A model generated the notes under the pieces. It made no database searches. It saw only the letters and a list, made by a program, of their open reading frames with translations, and was not told the DNA's origin. From contig WACJ01000097.1 in NCBI GenBank assembly GCA_008973525.1, positions 930,001 to 994,000 of the forward strand: DNA of 64,000 bases, in the 5' to 3' direction. Shown here piece by piece: positions 20,301 through 32,818 of this stretch (positions are counted from its first letter, which is position 1; the number at the start of each line of letters is the position of its first letter). The stretch is from Stenopsyche tienmushanensis. Lineage: Eukaryota > Arthropoda > Insecta > Trichoptera > Stenopsychidae. A program made the position numbers and the translations under genes.

Positions 20301-23300
20301 ATTTTGTGGATATATTTTCCTTTATTGTTTGGATATAGTTCTGCCATTAAGTATATTGCATAGAACGCAGGTATTTGGTTCCATCGGGTTACACTTGGAG
20401 AAGAGACGCCGACAAATAAAAAAAAGGATGCGGCAGAAAAACTACCTTATTTGTGCTATTTTTTTTTTGACAAACAAAAATAGCTAATCTATTCAAGGTG
20501 TTTATATTAGATTTCAAACAAAAGAGGTCCTATAGTGAGAGTCCCGAGAGAGTTATTGTATAGCGTTCAAATGATTTTTTACCGCTTTCATGCGGAATCC
20601 TCTAAAATTTCCCTGCTATAAAATTTACAATTTATATTCGTCGACCTTCGCTCGGCGAGGATCTGATTCCATCGCGCCGTCAGGATATTATGTTTATTTA
20701 AAGTTCGTCCTTGGGGTTCTATTTCCATTACATATAATTTTTTAAGTCCTTCGGGTAGCAACGTTTGCCTTCGATCCTTCGTCAGACAAAAAAAGCATGT
20801 AACGACGCAAATGTGCCTCGCCAATTGTCGATCTTGACATTCTGTTCTTTGACGGCAAAATCTGTTTTTTACGAGCATATCAGCATAAATATAGACCGTA
20901 TTCGTATGCTGAAATCAATTTGATTTTATAAAAAGCAATTGCGCGTTATAGATGTAGAATAGGTTGTTGATTTAATCTGGCATGAAGGCATATGTCGGTT
21001 CAATTTAAAAGACTTCACGATCCCTCGTGCTGTCGCCTTCGCCGCTGTCACGGCTGCCAACCGTGACGTGATTCCGATCTCGAAGACCGCACCGCGGGTC
21101 GCGCGCAGCTCCGGAGCGCTAGCCGCAACGTCGGTCTCGGAGACTGAGGGGGCGAGTTCTTTAATCCTCCACGACGACGGTCAGGATATGTCGGGCGGCG
21201 ACAAAAGGAGAGCTCCAAGGAAGGATTAGGGATACCAAAATATAGTCTTATATGTCGCAAACTGGCGACGATCGCGAGGCACGTCGCCTCCATCCAAGGT
21301 GACGATCTGTCGCAGGACCAAAATGTACGTCGTCTTCGTCCCAAGGCTATTTCTTCACTCATTTATTTTGGCCGCCTTCCGGTTCATCCCAGGCGAGACT
21401 TAATTATCAAAAGTATGGCCAGCTTAAAGCTGACCAAACTGTCGACGACAGAAAAATTACCAAGCTGGTTAGGGCTTCGATAGACGTGCTTAATATTGTA
21501 GCGAGAATTTAATTCAAAATCACAGCTATGAAACCGATGAGATTAACGAGGTTTCCCGCGGCCAAGACTCTCGGTCGACTCTATTTTTATTTGTGTCCGC
21601 ATTCATAGTGATTTCATGTCGGGATGTTATTTACCCTGCTTTACAATACAGATGTTCGTTTTTCATCTGTCTTTGGTCAATTTTGCTATGCGATGAAATT
21701 GTTTAAATAGTTCCGATACCGTGTCTCGAATACGAAGAGCGATGGCTCGGACGTCCGGCGGAATCAGTCTTCTTCGACAGTGTGATTTCCAATCACGTAA
21801 GTAAGTAGAAATCAGTGGAGGGTCTCAGATGGAAAGTATGCCATGAAGAGAAAGCGCAACGTGCCAAGGCTAAGCCATGCTTCTTTTCTTCCAATTTCGC
21901 CCAAACGAGATGAGCGCCAATTGCGTCATTGGAACGTGACTTTGACCAAAAATTACTATATTTCACGCTCCACTTTTAGAACAATGTGTGCACATGTAAC
22001 CTGTCCACTGTTTATTGACATCGGGTGCCTTATCTTTGTTACTCGTGCATCGTAACGGGATGTCCGTGGAATTTATGAAATGGAAAAGAGCAGGGAAACA
22101 ATACTGCATGATTTTTCGACCGCAAAGAACTGTACCTGCATGCGGTTTGATTGCGGTCTGTCGACATTCTAAATAGACTATTTGCAATGCGCATAATTTA
22201 GCGTAATCGCACGTTACTCATAATTTGACGGTTCATCGAAGATTGTATGTATGTATGTTTGTTTGTCCGAAATGTATCCGCAACGTTCACAATATTTTAA
22301 CGTTCAAACTTCAGTATTAAATGCACGATATTAGCTCGCAAGCTATCAGTCCATAGCGTCCGTTGTGAGTAACGCTTTGAATGGTGAAACAGCGCTTCTC
22401 AAATATGCCCCGTAGTCTTTTCTAAGATCAGAAATAATATCGTGCGACGCGGCTTAAATTCGTCCGCGAATTAACGTTTTGTGACGGAATATATTTGGAC
22501 GCCAGGATGTCGACCTCGGGACGCGTAGGTCGAAATGTCGAAGATCCGAGCGGAGCGGTTTTCGTGATCCGATAAGTTTCCGTTGTTCTATCTTTGGCCC
22601 GCGGACTGGTCTGACCCATTTTTAGCTTTCGTCGAATCGGAAGCACTCCGTTATTCTTCGGAGGCCGCTCTTCGTCTAATTGCTCGGATGATGCCTCCAT
22701 CTATCCAACCGGTTCGACTCCTTCTTTGGTCTTCATGTCGAGGATCTCGTGGGGCCGATAGAATGCCACTTTCTTGGCTGGCGTGCTTTTTAATGCGTCC
22801 GAGGGCGATAACGCAGTCCGCTGATATTCATGATTATAACAATAAAACGCTTCAATATTGAGCGCATGTCGGGGCGCATAATTGAATCGTATCCGTATGA
22901 ATGCAAATTGCGTACATAAATGTCAGAACCGAAAAAGAGAGTTTTGTTGAGATTGATCTGATAATACTATATGCTGAACCGAAATAAAATAAATCGTTAC
23001 TTTTGCTGGAACCGAAAATAATAACGGTTCAAAGCCCCGATTTAATACACATCTATTGATGCGTCTGTACAATATGCATGTGCCACGTCTGAGTACATCA
23101 ATGCATTCTATTCATACGCTCACTTTTTATCTTATGCTTATGGCTAGAGTCACGCTATTGACCTTAGATCTTATATAAACAAATACCCAGACTAAACAAG
23201 TACGTCTTCTTTTTCTTGTAGTAATTGTAAGTTTCATTCTTTTTATAAACATTCATTGATTTCGATCGAAATCAAATAAGAAATAATGACAGATTTAGAC

Positions 23301-23440
23301 TCGGACGTGGAAATAAATGAGTTAATAGTGAAATGAATAATGACTCAAATGTGAGACTTCCAAGATGATAAACATCTTCCTCCAGGATGATAAATGTCCA
23401 GTTCGATGATATCGTCTCTCGGCTAAGGCTCACGGTCTTC
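20301..23440. other. Non-coding; small GC-rich islands, no gene supported
   Basis: Segments near 21040-21330 and 22490-22800 are clearly more GC-rich than their surroundings, but no recognisable protein or splice pattern is seen. A degenerate hAT-like MITE piece lies at 22970-23042 (ends GGTTCAAAGCCCCGA). Confidence 0.45.
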
Positions 23441-23449
23441 ATCTTTTTC

Positions 23450-24094
23450 CTCTCAGGACCGCGCAACGTACGTCAAGCTTGTATATAAATAAACGAGCTT
23501 CAACACTGTTGATAGCATAAAAATTATTTTATTTCTTCGCATAAATATAAACAATACACAGGTGTGTCTTCAGTTTAAGTAATAAAATACACTTGGGGCC
23601 ATGAATAGACCGTGAAAAAACAGTTAAACTTTTTAAGAAATTCGTGCTCTTTTACATACTTTAATAAAATGATCGTATCATTTTTATTAACGGTTGGATT
23701 AATTTGTAACTTATGGCGATTCTTGTCCATAGTTTTTTCTATCAAATTTGCTCTAAGAAAGAAGAAAACTTTCGTTCGTTCGAAGAGTATCATTGTCAAA
23801 TCACTCCATATCGATGGTTCAATACAAAACCTAAACGATCGCAAGGAACTGAGACAAATACTTCGACGAAAAGTTTCTTTGTCATAAAGAAAGTTATAAA
23901 ACTGTCATACTGAGCAGTCATTGAGGTTTTACCCAAGTGTAATTTGTAATATGTTATGAGATGTAATACACTCTCTCCGTCTCTGTCTTCGATTCGTAAT
24001 CTACGCATTCAACGTGCGAGAATGGCCTTTTTGTATTACTTGAGTCTGAACGCATATATGCGTGAATACTCATCAACGGCTTTAACAAAGACTT
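23450..24094 (+). mobile_element. TTAA-type MITE, family A, copy A3
   Basis: Begins with the TCAGGACCGCGCAACGTACG signature and contains TTCAACACTGTTGATAGCAT and GTGTGTCTTCAGTTTAAGTA. It ends near CATCAACGGCTTTAA with a TTAA. It carries an unrelated AT-rich middle segment. Confidence 0.7.
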
Positions 24095-25170
24095 GCTGAT
24101 TTACAGATCATTTAGATATCGCAAAGCAAAATGGTAGCGCGCTGCCCATTTTGCCCATAATTCTTATGCTCAATAGAGATTGCAAAATAATTTTGTATGT
24201 GTTTCGTAAAACGTTTGGAAAGCGCTGGTTTTTATTTATACATCGTGAAGTAACGTAAATGCCATTATCGCGTGAGAGTTCTGGCAAGTATTTAAGTATA
24301 GCGATTAAAGAAACCTCTCAATTCGCGTTTATTCGTTTTATGATTTAAGTTATCTGGAAGCGTATTTATAGTTCTGTTTGTTTGTTTCGTCTCGTCGTGT
24401 TTCCGGAAGACGAGCGCACCCCCGACGGGTGGATTTTCCCGTAGAGGGTGGATTTTCCGGATAGTTTCAGCGTGTAATGCGACGTTGTAAATGCCCGAAC
24501 CGACTGAGATGTCCCAATTACGGGATTCGGCTGTTTATCTATTTCGCGTTTGTTTCCACTCCGTCTGCTCCGATTCTTCTTTCCATGTTTGTTCTGTTGG
24601 TTTATTTGCTCCTTCGTCGCTTTTGTTTCGCCTCAGCGTCGATGTTTGCTCGACGGCTCGTGGCCCCTTTTCATTAACTCGAAACGGAGCAAAAAAAGTG
24701 TTCTTCGATGTCAATTGTGTGTGCGGACGTGCCTTTTAAGCGGCGTACTTGTATCATTATGTCTGCAAGGCTTTGATCCCGGGATTAGTCTGTAACCCGA
24801 CGCCGTAACCGTGATCTCTCTCCCCCGGGATACGGCACGAAGCTTCCTTCGTGCGGTCACACGTGTTTTATCAATACAAATATTGATGCTGAAAAATATC
24901 TCACGGTGCATTTTCGTGATATCATTTGAATAGAGTGTGGCGCACTTTGTAATCCGGTCGCGAGGAGTCTCAGCATTGGCAGCGCATTTGCATTGGAATA
25001 ATCCCGGGAAATGCATATTAATTCAGTTGAATGCGCAATTCCGATCAGATGTACGCTTTGACGATGTATTAATTTGTTTGTAACGCTATTTGACGATTGA
25101 GAAGAAGACTGAAGAGAAGCTTTAAAACTCGACTATCCCAATGCATTGACCAGAACGGAGGTCAACTTTA
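24095..25170. other. Non-coding, no gene recognised
   Basis: Short frames only. The segment at 24480-24800 is somewhat more balanced in composition. Confidence 0.5.
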
Positions 25171-25177
25171 TCTTTAA

Positions 25178-25467
25178 CCCCTTAAGTGGATATGACGTAT
25201 ATATCCGTCAAGACCAAAATCCTTGCAAAGTGGGTATGACGGATATATCCGCATTGTAAAAGTTAAGCAAACCTCAATAGAAAATGACGGATATGTCTGA
25301 TTGCAATGTTGTATGCTTTAGATGTAAGAATGATTCATCTCGGAAACTGATTTGTTCGATGATATACTATTTTCGTATACTAGATATGACGTACGTATCT
25401 GCTAGCGGTGAAAAGATCGTGTCACTACGTATGACACTTTTAACAGTGATACGTAACGTTGAAGGGA
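25178..25467. mobile_element. piggyBac-like MITE (290 bp)
   Basis: Flanked by TTAA at 25174-25177 and 25468-25471, with short inverted ends CCCCTTAA and TCCCTTCAACG (complement). Repeated internal words such as ATGACGGATATATCCG are near-palindromic. Non-coding. Confidence 0.75.
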
Positions 25468-25471
25468 TTAA

Positions 25472-25740
25472 TGAGTATTGTCGCGTATTGGCAATCGAAT
25501 TCCAGTGGTTCATAAAGAACATTCTTGCATGTTGAGTTCGGAGAGAGACAAAGACGGAGAGAGTGTCTTGCGTGCATCGTACGATTGTATAGATCGATAA
25601 CCCAAATTTATCGATTTCAAGCTTCAACAAATGCATTATTTTGCTACTATAACTAAAGACACATATGTGTATAGTTTATGTTTACGCAACAAAAAAAGAA
25701 CGAATATAATGTGCTATCAACAATGTTAACGGTCATTTTT
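25472..25740 (-). mobile_element. TTAA-type MITE, family A, copy A4
   Basis: TGAGTATTG, then AGACGGAGAGAGTGTCTTGC, ACGATTGTATAGATCG and TGTTTACGCAAC follow the family A order in inverted orientation. It abuts the 290-bp MITE at a TTAA, so that MITE probably inserted in it. Confidence 0.65.
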
Positions 25741-25867
25741 TTCTTTGAAGTCCTTATGACGTCCATCAAGCATGAATCTTGATGTGTCATATCTGATGTC
25801 GGATATAGGGGATCTCCATAGGAGATATGGATGATAAGCGGTGCACATACGTTTAAGTCAAATTTAA

Positions 25868-25954
25868 ATACATTTAAACTTTAAATATCTCTCTGTAACA
25901 TGGGAAAAATAATTAATCCGGTATCACCAATGTTGTTGTTATTCATTTTTAAAT
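25868..25954. repeat. Unclassified repeat D
   Basis: TTTAAATATCTCTCTGTAAC followed by GTTATTCATTTTTAAAT. Related copies lie at 36948-37035 and 49037-49130. Confidence 0.6.
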
Positions 25955-26524
25955 CATTCAACCCTCCTATAGCGCCTATTTCGTTTGCGGCGTCTTTTAC
26001 GTAAGCAACGGCTAATTTTCTATAGCGTTATTTTTTCTTCTTTGCCTCTTACGTTCGGCGTTTTCCTTCTGCTACATAATGCACGTTGTGTCCGTTTCAA
26101 TGCTCCATGCTGGGCAGTCGAACGTCGCACGTGCGGCATCGTCGTTGATTGCTCCACAGTGATAACATCCTGGGTCAGATGGTAGCACAACTGACACAAT
26201 GTTTCCTTCTATTCCACTCTTCCAGGTTTGTGATCAGTCGGTATGTCCACCGATCTTGTGTGGAGCTGTCCCATCGGGACTCCCACAACGCCATGATGGT
26301 ATCTCTGGCAGCCTTCCTTGTTGCTCCTTTTTGGACATCCTGTCTCTCTTGGGTGAGCAGGCCAATTGGCGGTATGGCTGTCAGTACCAGAATAGTGTCT
26401 CCTGATACTGCGGTATACAGCAGCCACTCTGATCGCGCTTCTTCCACAGAGCAGGTCCGAGTACGGACCTGCCATGCCTGTTAATAACGTCGCAAAGCAA
26501 TGTTCTCTCGCGAAGGGTTGACTG
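25955..26524. mobile_element. Pogo-like element ends enclosing a LINE tail (570 bp)
   Basis: The left end CATTCAACCCTCCTATAGCG and the right end AAGGGTTGACTG followed by TA match the pogo-like family. The interior is an R1-like LINE tail on the minus strand. Confidence 0.55.
26060..26455 (-). pseudogene. R1-clade LINE ORF2 C-terminal fragment
   Basis: The minus strand reads LYTAVSGDTILVLTAIPPIG, LTQER and ESRWDSSTQDRWTYRLITNL. After a frame change it gives a zinc-knuckle-like CYHCGAINDDAARATFDCPA. This order is typical of the C-terminus of R1-type non-LTR polyproteins downstream of the reverse transcriptase. At least one frameshift and no catalytic domain remain. Confidence 0.8.
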
Positions 26525-28720
26525 TAAGATAGTTTTTTTTACCGCACCTTGTATGTAAACGACGCATTCTGCCATTTACGTTCATCCTGAACCTACTATT
26601 TCAATTTTAAAGATTTATTCCAGCGGCTCTTAAACGAACGTAGCCCGCGAACCCCATATTGAGTAAAAAATTTTCGCGGACTCAAGTATAGATAGACGTT
26701 TTTTTATATTTTTGTGGATCCTAGCTTAAGAACCGCTGGTCTAGTCGCTCGGCGTCCTTGCCAATATCATTAGCCCAGCGCGGTTGAAATATTCCGATTC
26801 AAGGAACCCCAGTGAGTGGCATTTGTGCTATTCATTGAAGGTTGAAGCTGACGGTCGACATGTCCATGACCTCTCTGTTCGATCTCATCGACTTCGCGCC
26901 AGATCCACGACAATCTTAAAATAGTTCGACTGTTTTTGTCGGAACGCGAAACGTCATGTCTATGTTTCATCCCATTTACACTATAACTATAATAAATTCA
27001 AATAACTGACTTTATAATACAATTTAATCTTAAATATCATCGACAGTGATTTGTACTGCTGATATTTTTAGTAGGTTAAAAAGTAGCATTGATTTTCCAG
27101 TTGAATTCTTAAGGTTATCTGATCTCATCGGATTTATCAAAGATCAATTAATCCGATCATACATTTTTGTTAGATGGCTACAATTTTTACTGAGCATCAC
27201 GTTTAAACACAAGTTTTGTTCAACAAAATCGATATGGTAATATATAAATAAATTTCTTCTACCCATGTTTAAAACCGTTATTGTTTGAACATTTAGAATT
27301 TGATTTTATGACTAATACTTATATTAAATTACACAATGATTTGCTAGAAGATATGTAGGCAGTTGCTCATTATTATTTATTTCATATTCGAGTCTAAATC
27401 CAATATAACTGCCTTGTTCTTGTGTAATGATTATTTACAAGCAAGAATGGATGGGCGTACAAATTGTGTTAAGTCTAGAATTTGTTTTTTTTTGTAGTAC
27501 ACGCGCATCAATAGATGCGATTTGATTCCAGCGTATCTAAGCATTTTAGCAATTTGCTTATCCTACATTTTATATCATTTTTATCGGTCGTGCTGACTTG
27601 AAGGTCTTCGTCTTGTGTTTGGCAAACGTCTTTCCCTACTTGAATTTCTAGTCCATGATTGGACAAGACGTGAGAATAATCAATGCTTGTAATAGTATTT
27701 TTTAGTAAGTTTCGACATTGTTTCTACATCGCTGTCTAGAAGCTCAAATCTGTGTTTATTTTTCAACAGGTTTCATGTTTTCAGCTGCCAACTTACGCGT
27801 GTGATTTTTTGTCTCATGCTCCAAGATAAATATTTGCAAGGAGACATTTTAACAATTTTTGTCTATTCATTTATTTACACTAAGACCGCTCAAGAATCTG
27901 CAACGCTTTTTTGTTGTCGTATATCAAAGACTTATTCCGTATGAAAAATTCAGAGTTTAATTACGGTATGACATCATGCTACGTATCTTTAATTTATTTT
28001 AGTAGAATGTGCCTTGTAAATCGTAAAAAAAGAACAGTTAGTTGCGATGTTGGTATGATGTCGGTTGCCAGATGCCACAGGTTACTGTTTTTAATTCCCT
28101 CACGTTCCATTTGGATATCCATCGAGGCATGTTTTGCGAACACTTGGGATTGCTTTTTATACTTTTATATATTGTTATCCTAGCACATTCCATATTTTAT
28201 ATGGATAGGACTAAAAAAACAAGTCTTTAGTTCGCCTGAAAACTTGTTCTATTCTTTAATAATATATAACGATGAAACTTTTTGTGGAGTAATTTTTTCA
28301 TCTAAACCCGGAAGCATCCCACGAACGCTCTAAAATTTCAAGGAACACTACTGGTTTGTCCTGTTTTGACAGTTTGCAGACTTCGGCTTTATTATAAAGC
28401 GGGTGGGTATCTCCAAATGGAAGATCACGGGAGTGTTCTACACTTTAATAGTCCGATATGGCCCGCGGCTCGAAGTGGAAACTTATAAAAGATTCAAAGC
28501 AAACTCTAGCTGGAAGGCAAGGAGAACAAAAAACAAAGGGCATTAACACAGCATAAAGGATGGCCAATTTTCTTCCCGGCTAATACATTCCGTCAGAAAC
28601 ATTTTTATTTTGGTTCGAAAGCATCCCTCGGGGATTGAAATGCTTCACAAAGGACGGAACGGATTATGCGGTCCCTCTATTTGAACGTATTCTTGGCAAT
28701 TGAAATAGAAGCAACCGAGA
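26525..28720. other. Non-coding, no gene recognised
   Basis: AT-rich. The word GACATGTCCATGACCTC at 26857 also occurs near 9979 and, in variant form, 39717, hinting at an old unclassified repeat. No coding signal. Confidence 0.45.
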
Positions 28721-28952
28721 GCTTATATCGTCCGGAAAGTAAGGTTACAAGCGTTTATGTACGAAGCACATCCTGAAAGTAAGTGTACTGTGTACAATAA
28801 CGGGTTATGGTTTTTCTGTTTTTAATAATTGGCCATATTGGGTGGTAGAGAGGGATCTCTGACAAAGCAAGCATAGCAGGAATACGATAATACGTAAATT
28901 CACGTTAGTGTCCAGTTGCGTGAAAGATATTACAGCAATTCACCTTATGCCA

Positions 28953-29460
28953 AAAAAATGACGGCCTCATTGTTCTGGGGCCGAAAATGTATCATTTTGG
29001 TCCATTTTTAGAGAACATCAATGCACAACAATATTGTGAGACCATAAAAAAACTCAAAAAAAAAGCATTCAAAAGAAAAGGAGGAGAATGCTGACAAGAG
29101 TCATCATTCTCCTTCTTTTCCTTCCAGACACCAAGCTATCAAGGTGCTCTTGCATTCATTTGATAGAGATGTTTTGAATCATACTTCGTATTCCACTTGG
29201 CGCCTTCAGATTGTCATCTTTTCACATCAGGGACACATGGGTGGAATTAAATTTTCAATCAACGACCAAGTGCATAGAGAGGTTCTGAAATAGGGGAAGA
29301 AGATGGTGGGAGAGTTTTCGAGAAGGGCAGCGTTATTGCATGGGGGTATTAAATCGTCCATGCTACAATACCTTTTCTAAAAAAAATGAGTACACTTACT
29401 TTCGGGATATGCCTCGTAGGATCGAAAAATGCTTGTATTTAATTGGAATTCACAAGATAT
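28953..29460 (+). pseudogene. Mariner transposase C-terminal half remnant
   Basis: The plus strand, across several frameshifts, gives KMTASLFWGRKC, NINAQQYCETIKKLKKKAF, HQAIKVLLHSFDRDVLNH and finally RRIEKCLYLIGIH. This order matches the mariner catalytic core and C-terminus. It is clearly dead. Confidence 0.75.
29075..29119. repeat. Hairpin within mariner remnant
   Basis: GAAAAGGAGGAGAATG and CATTCTCCTTCTTTTC form a near-perfect 15-16 bp stem with a 13-base loop. Confidence 0.7.
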
Positions 29461-29526
29461 CACAGAAGAGCTTAGAAACATTTCTCTTTCTTGTAATTAA
29501 CCTTGTAATCAAGTTATATCCCAAAT

Positions 29527-29760
29527 CAAATATCACCAAGAATACTTCGAGAAAGGTCAGGAAACTCTTCGTTAAAATCGTTAAGGGTCATGCGGCGATC
29601 ATTTCGCACTTGCTCTTCAATTTTTAGCACATCTTTGTTACTGATACTCTCGCACTTCTTGTCTTATCGTAAGATCTTTTCTACGGTTTTCTATGAACAA
29701 CCTAAATCACTTCGTGACATGTTGTCGACTTATCACATCACTGCCACAAACTTCCACGCG
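29527..29760 (-). pseudogene. Mariner transposase N-terminal remnant
   Basis: The minus strand gives EEQVRNDRRMTLNDFNEEFP followed by DLSRSILGDI, resembling the second helix-turn-helix of mariner transposases. In-frame stops are present. It is opposite in strand to the C-terminal piece at 28953-29460. Confidence 0.6.
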
Positions 29761-29980
29761 CTTCCGATGGATATTCGTGGTGGTATTATTCTGCAAAGTC
29801 AAAAAACGGATGATCGCGCCGATCTCGCACGGACGGGAAGTGACTGGAGCGCGCGACGACCTCTCCATCGGAAGAATTTACCGCGACTGAACAAAATGGC
29901 CGACAAATACTTGGAAACAAAAATTCCCCTGGCGTCAGGAGCCGTTTGTAACCATAGTTTCTGGATGATCCTCGTATATT

Positions 29981-30690
29981 AATTTTAATGATTAGTACTC
30001 CGAATTTCTCATTCTATTCCACTCCATGCGAAAACCACCCATTCTTTGCTAAAAAAACAAACAAACAAAAATCACCTAGGATATGGGCCAAATTAGAACA
30101 CCCCGCAAAATTCATGAATTAAAAAATCTAGATATTAAGCCCCCAAATTATCCTTCATCAGATTATCGCCTAGTTGAATCGACGAAATATTTTTCAACAT
30201 GACATTTACTAGACAGCCATGATATACACCGAAGAGCGAATCATTATTATGCAATTGGTAGAACATCCGCCCGCAAAGTGTATGATTGCGGCCTCGGCTC
30301 GAAGTGTAATTCTATACATTTCATACGATGTTTTTATGGCGGCCCAATGTAATTTACATCACTCTTGCGTTTTTATCGAAGTGTGTTATCGATCGCTTTT
30401 TGATACACAAATGGCAATTTCCTGTAGGCCCGTCGACGGGCGAAAAGTGATACATCGCCACTTAATAATCCAGGTGTATAATAATTAAAGCCGATCTGGG
30501 AATACGCGTCGTGTGAATTATTTATTATCATTCAAATGTGGGTCAGATTCTCGCTAAATAAATCAAACTTGAAATACAGCCTCGTCGAAACGTTGCTGTA
30601 TCATTTTCTTAGCTTTTAGCAACCTGAATAACAGTGGATCACGTTGTTAAAGAAATCTATTTAATCATTGCATATATCAATAAAAAAAAG
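29981..30690. other. Non-coding, nothing recognised
   Basis: AT-rich with short frames. No repeat ends. Confidence 0.5.
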
Positions 30691-30694
30691 TATT

Positions 30695-30948
30695 GAATCA
30701 GTCGGAGACAGAGACGGAGAGAGTGTCTTGCGTCTCACCATACACTCGTACATCGATAGCAAGGCCATGCGGTAAACAACGAATATCGTTTGCCATCAAA
30801 AGTGTTAAGGTTCATATATTGATATACAAGATTGACTCACGCTGCGCGGCCCCCCAGAGAAAGTGGATTTGTATGGACGATAAACGGTGCACATACGAAT
30901 ATAGCATCTATGTTTAAATCGATTTAAAATTAATTAAAAAAAGGGTTA
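30695..30948 (-). mobile_element. TTAA-type MITE, family A, copy A5
   Basis: GACAGAGACGGAGAGAGTGT, AGTGTTAAGGTTCATATATT and GCTGCGCGGCCC follow the family order. The right end AAAAAAAGGGTTAA lies at about 30935-30948. Confidence 0.7.
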
Positions 30949-31545
30949 ACGGTAGTTTTCCATAATGCGTAAACGCGGGTACGGATTGTAAAATGTTGGA
31001 AATTAAATCAAGCGGAATTTTACAAAATATCTTGTGTAAAATTATCGTTAAATATAATGACAACAATATTTACGTTCTCAAAGATTAAAATCGCAAAACT
31101 GATCGCATCAGATGTTTCCAGTATCAAAACTGATAATAATATTGTTTGTTGATAATACTGTATGATATAAGGGTGCGCACGATAAATATCAACCAGATGA
31201 GTGTTTGAGTCTTTTGTCGAAAAAATACAAAGATAAAAGCATAACAAACAAAAAAATAAACATTTAATAAACAAAAATTTACCCTCCAATTATTGTATGG
31301 AAGCATAGAACACAATATCGGGAGCTACGAAATATATTCTCGTTATTATGTCTTCAGTTTTTAACATGTAGTATTTATAAATATTTTAACCAGTAACTCG
31401 GCAAGCGTTGCAATGCCTGTTAAAACCTTCTTGGATACGCGCCCAATAACTCACGAAAGTTTCATCACAATCGGATGAACGGCATTGGAATGTATCTGGA
31501 ACTTTCAAACTGCACGCTGACACACATTTTCATATATATAGACTA
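30949..31545. other. Non-coding, nothing recognised
   Basis: AT-rich, with only short AT-rich frames. Confidence 0.5.
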
Positions 31546-31800
31546 TGGTCATCTAGAATGTAAGGTAACAAGGGCTCCTGAGGCCGGAGGATTTTTGTGT
31601 CGAAGTTGGCGTCTCCTGCTGTGTAGGGGGGATCTTAACGGTCTGTTTGTTTGGTCTCGCATGTTAGTCGGCCATTTTGTGCAGTCACAGTAAATTCTTC
31701 TGATGGAGAGGTCGTCGCGCGCCATCCGTCATCCGTTTTTTGAATTTGCACAACAATACCACCGTGATAGTCCATCGGAAACTCATGGAACTACATATAC
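31546..31800 (+). mobile_element. Mariner-like element (family M1), 5' fragment
   Basis: GGTCATCTAGAATGTAAGGT at the start, then GATGGAGAGGTCGTCGCGCG and CAATACCACCGTGATAGTCC. These are shared with the complement of 29690-29980. Confidence 0.6.
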
Positions 31801-31992
31801 AAGTAGTGATGGTATAAACAGGTCTTCCTGGATCACTGGAAGTTCCAGTTCTTTTCAAGACACGGGCGGTTTAGGACTTCGTTGTTTAGGTTTGAGCTTT
31901 CACCGACTTCGGAATGACCATGCGGAGATCCGTTCATAGATGCAGACCATTTTCTGTGGATATATAAAGGGTCCAATTGCTAGGTGCTCTTT

Positions 31993-32090
31993 TTATGTGT
32001 CAGTGATGCGAAATTCGGACCGGTTGGGCACGGAATCTTTGTGGCCACTCCCTCTAATTTTAGGGCTTTTTGTAAGAGATTTTGGGGAAA
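31993..32090. repeat. Unclassified repeat C
   Basis: The block CGGACCGGTTGGGCAC ... TGGCCACTCCCTC is also found at 11540-11600 and, more diverged, at 50500-50570. Probably an old transposon fragment. Confidence 0.5.
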
Positions 32091-32191
32091 AATGTATCCC
32101 CGAGGCAATCTACGAGCTCCATCAGGTCGGTGAGTCCCCCTCCCCCCACCCTAGATTATTTCTCTTATTCATATATCTTTTTTTAAATGTA

Positions 32192-32216
32192 TCTATATAT
32201 ATATATATATATATAT
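32192..32216. repeat. TA microsatellite
   Basis: About 12 TA dinucleotides. Confidence 0.9.
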
Positions 32217-32736
32217 TGAATTTTCGCTGAAACACTGTACTTACCTTATATCGTCAACTATAGGAGCAATTCTTAGATCCTTCACAGTCGTTGTTGATCT
32301 TCTCTCATATTGAGAAGACTAGCAGCTTTCCAGTTGTGATAACGATGAAGTCGGAGCTCGTGCTTCTTGGCAACTCTTCTTTCCTTCTATTGTTGGCATT
32401 TTTAAGTGTGCATATCTAAATTTCTTGAACAGATTGGCGCATCAGCAATCTGGCGGAGTGTCATGTTTTGTAAGATCTGTATGCGTTTGACGTTGAATTT
32501 CGCAGCGCATTCCTAAAGTTGAATGTCGTTTGTCCATATCTGTTTGTATAAGAGAGGCTTGTTATGTACTGACAGTTCGGACTTTGATCTCAATACCCAA
32601 TACATGCTTCTCATTTTTAATTTCATCTCTTGTGCTTTCCTTTTGATGTATCCATTTCACCTGAGCTTCATACCCAATAGCATATTGTATGGTATTTTGC
32701 GATGTTTGTTCATGCAAAGTAGAAAGAATGACATTT
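32217..32736. other. Non-coding, nothing recognised
   Basis: Short frames only. Confidence 0.5.
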
Positions 32737-32818
32737 TTATCGGAATGAGAACCGATAAAAATGTTAGGAACGTAATCAAAACCAAAACCGAAATGAAAAA
32801 ATAACGGTTTGTAGCCAT
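32737..32818. mobile_element. hAT-like MITE fragment
   Basis: Contains AAAACCGAAATGAAAAAATA and ends ACGGTTTGTAGCC, a diverged end of the 49549-49665 family. Confidence 0.4.

Larger units (their letters stand above)
28730..29980. mobile_element. Mariner element (family M1), 1.25 kb, internally rearranged
   Basis: The left end CGTCCGGAAAGTAAGGTTAC and the right end (complement TACGAGGATCATCCAGAAAC) are inverted repeats. The length is close to a complete mariner. Transposase pieces inside lie on opposite strands. Confidence 0.65.

Noticed and set aside
26149..26484. 111-codon plus-strand frame
   Set aside because: Shadow of the R1-like LINE fragment on the minus strand.
32160..32220. TA runs as a CRISPR or satellite array
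   Set aside because: Simple dinucleotide microsatellite only; no spaced repeats.
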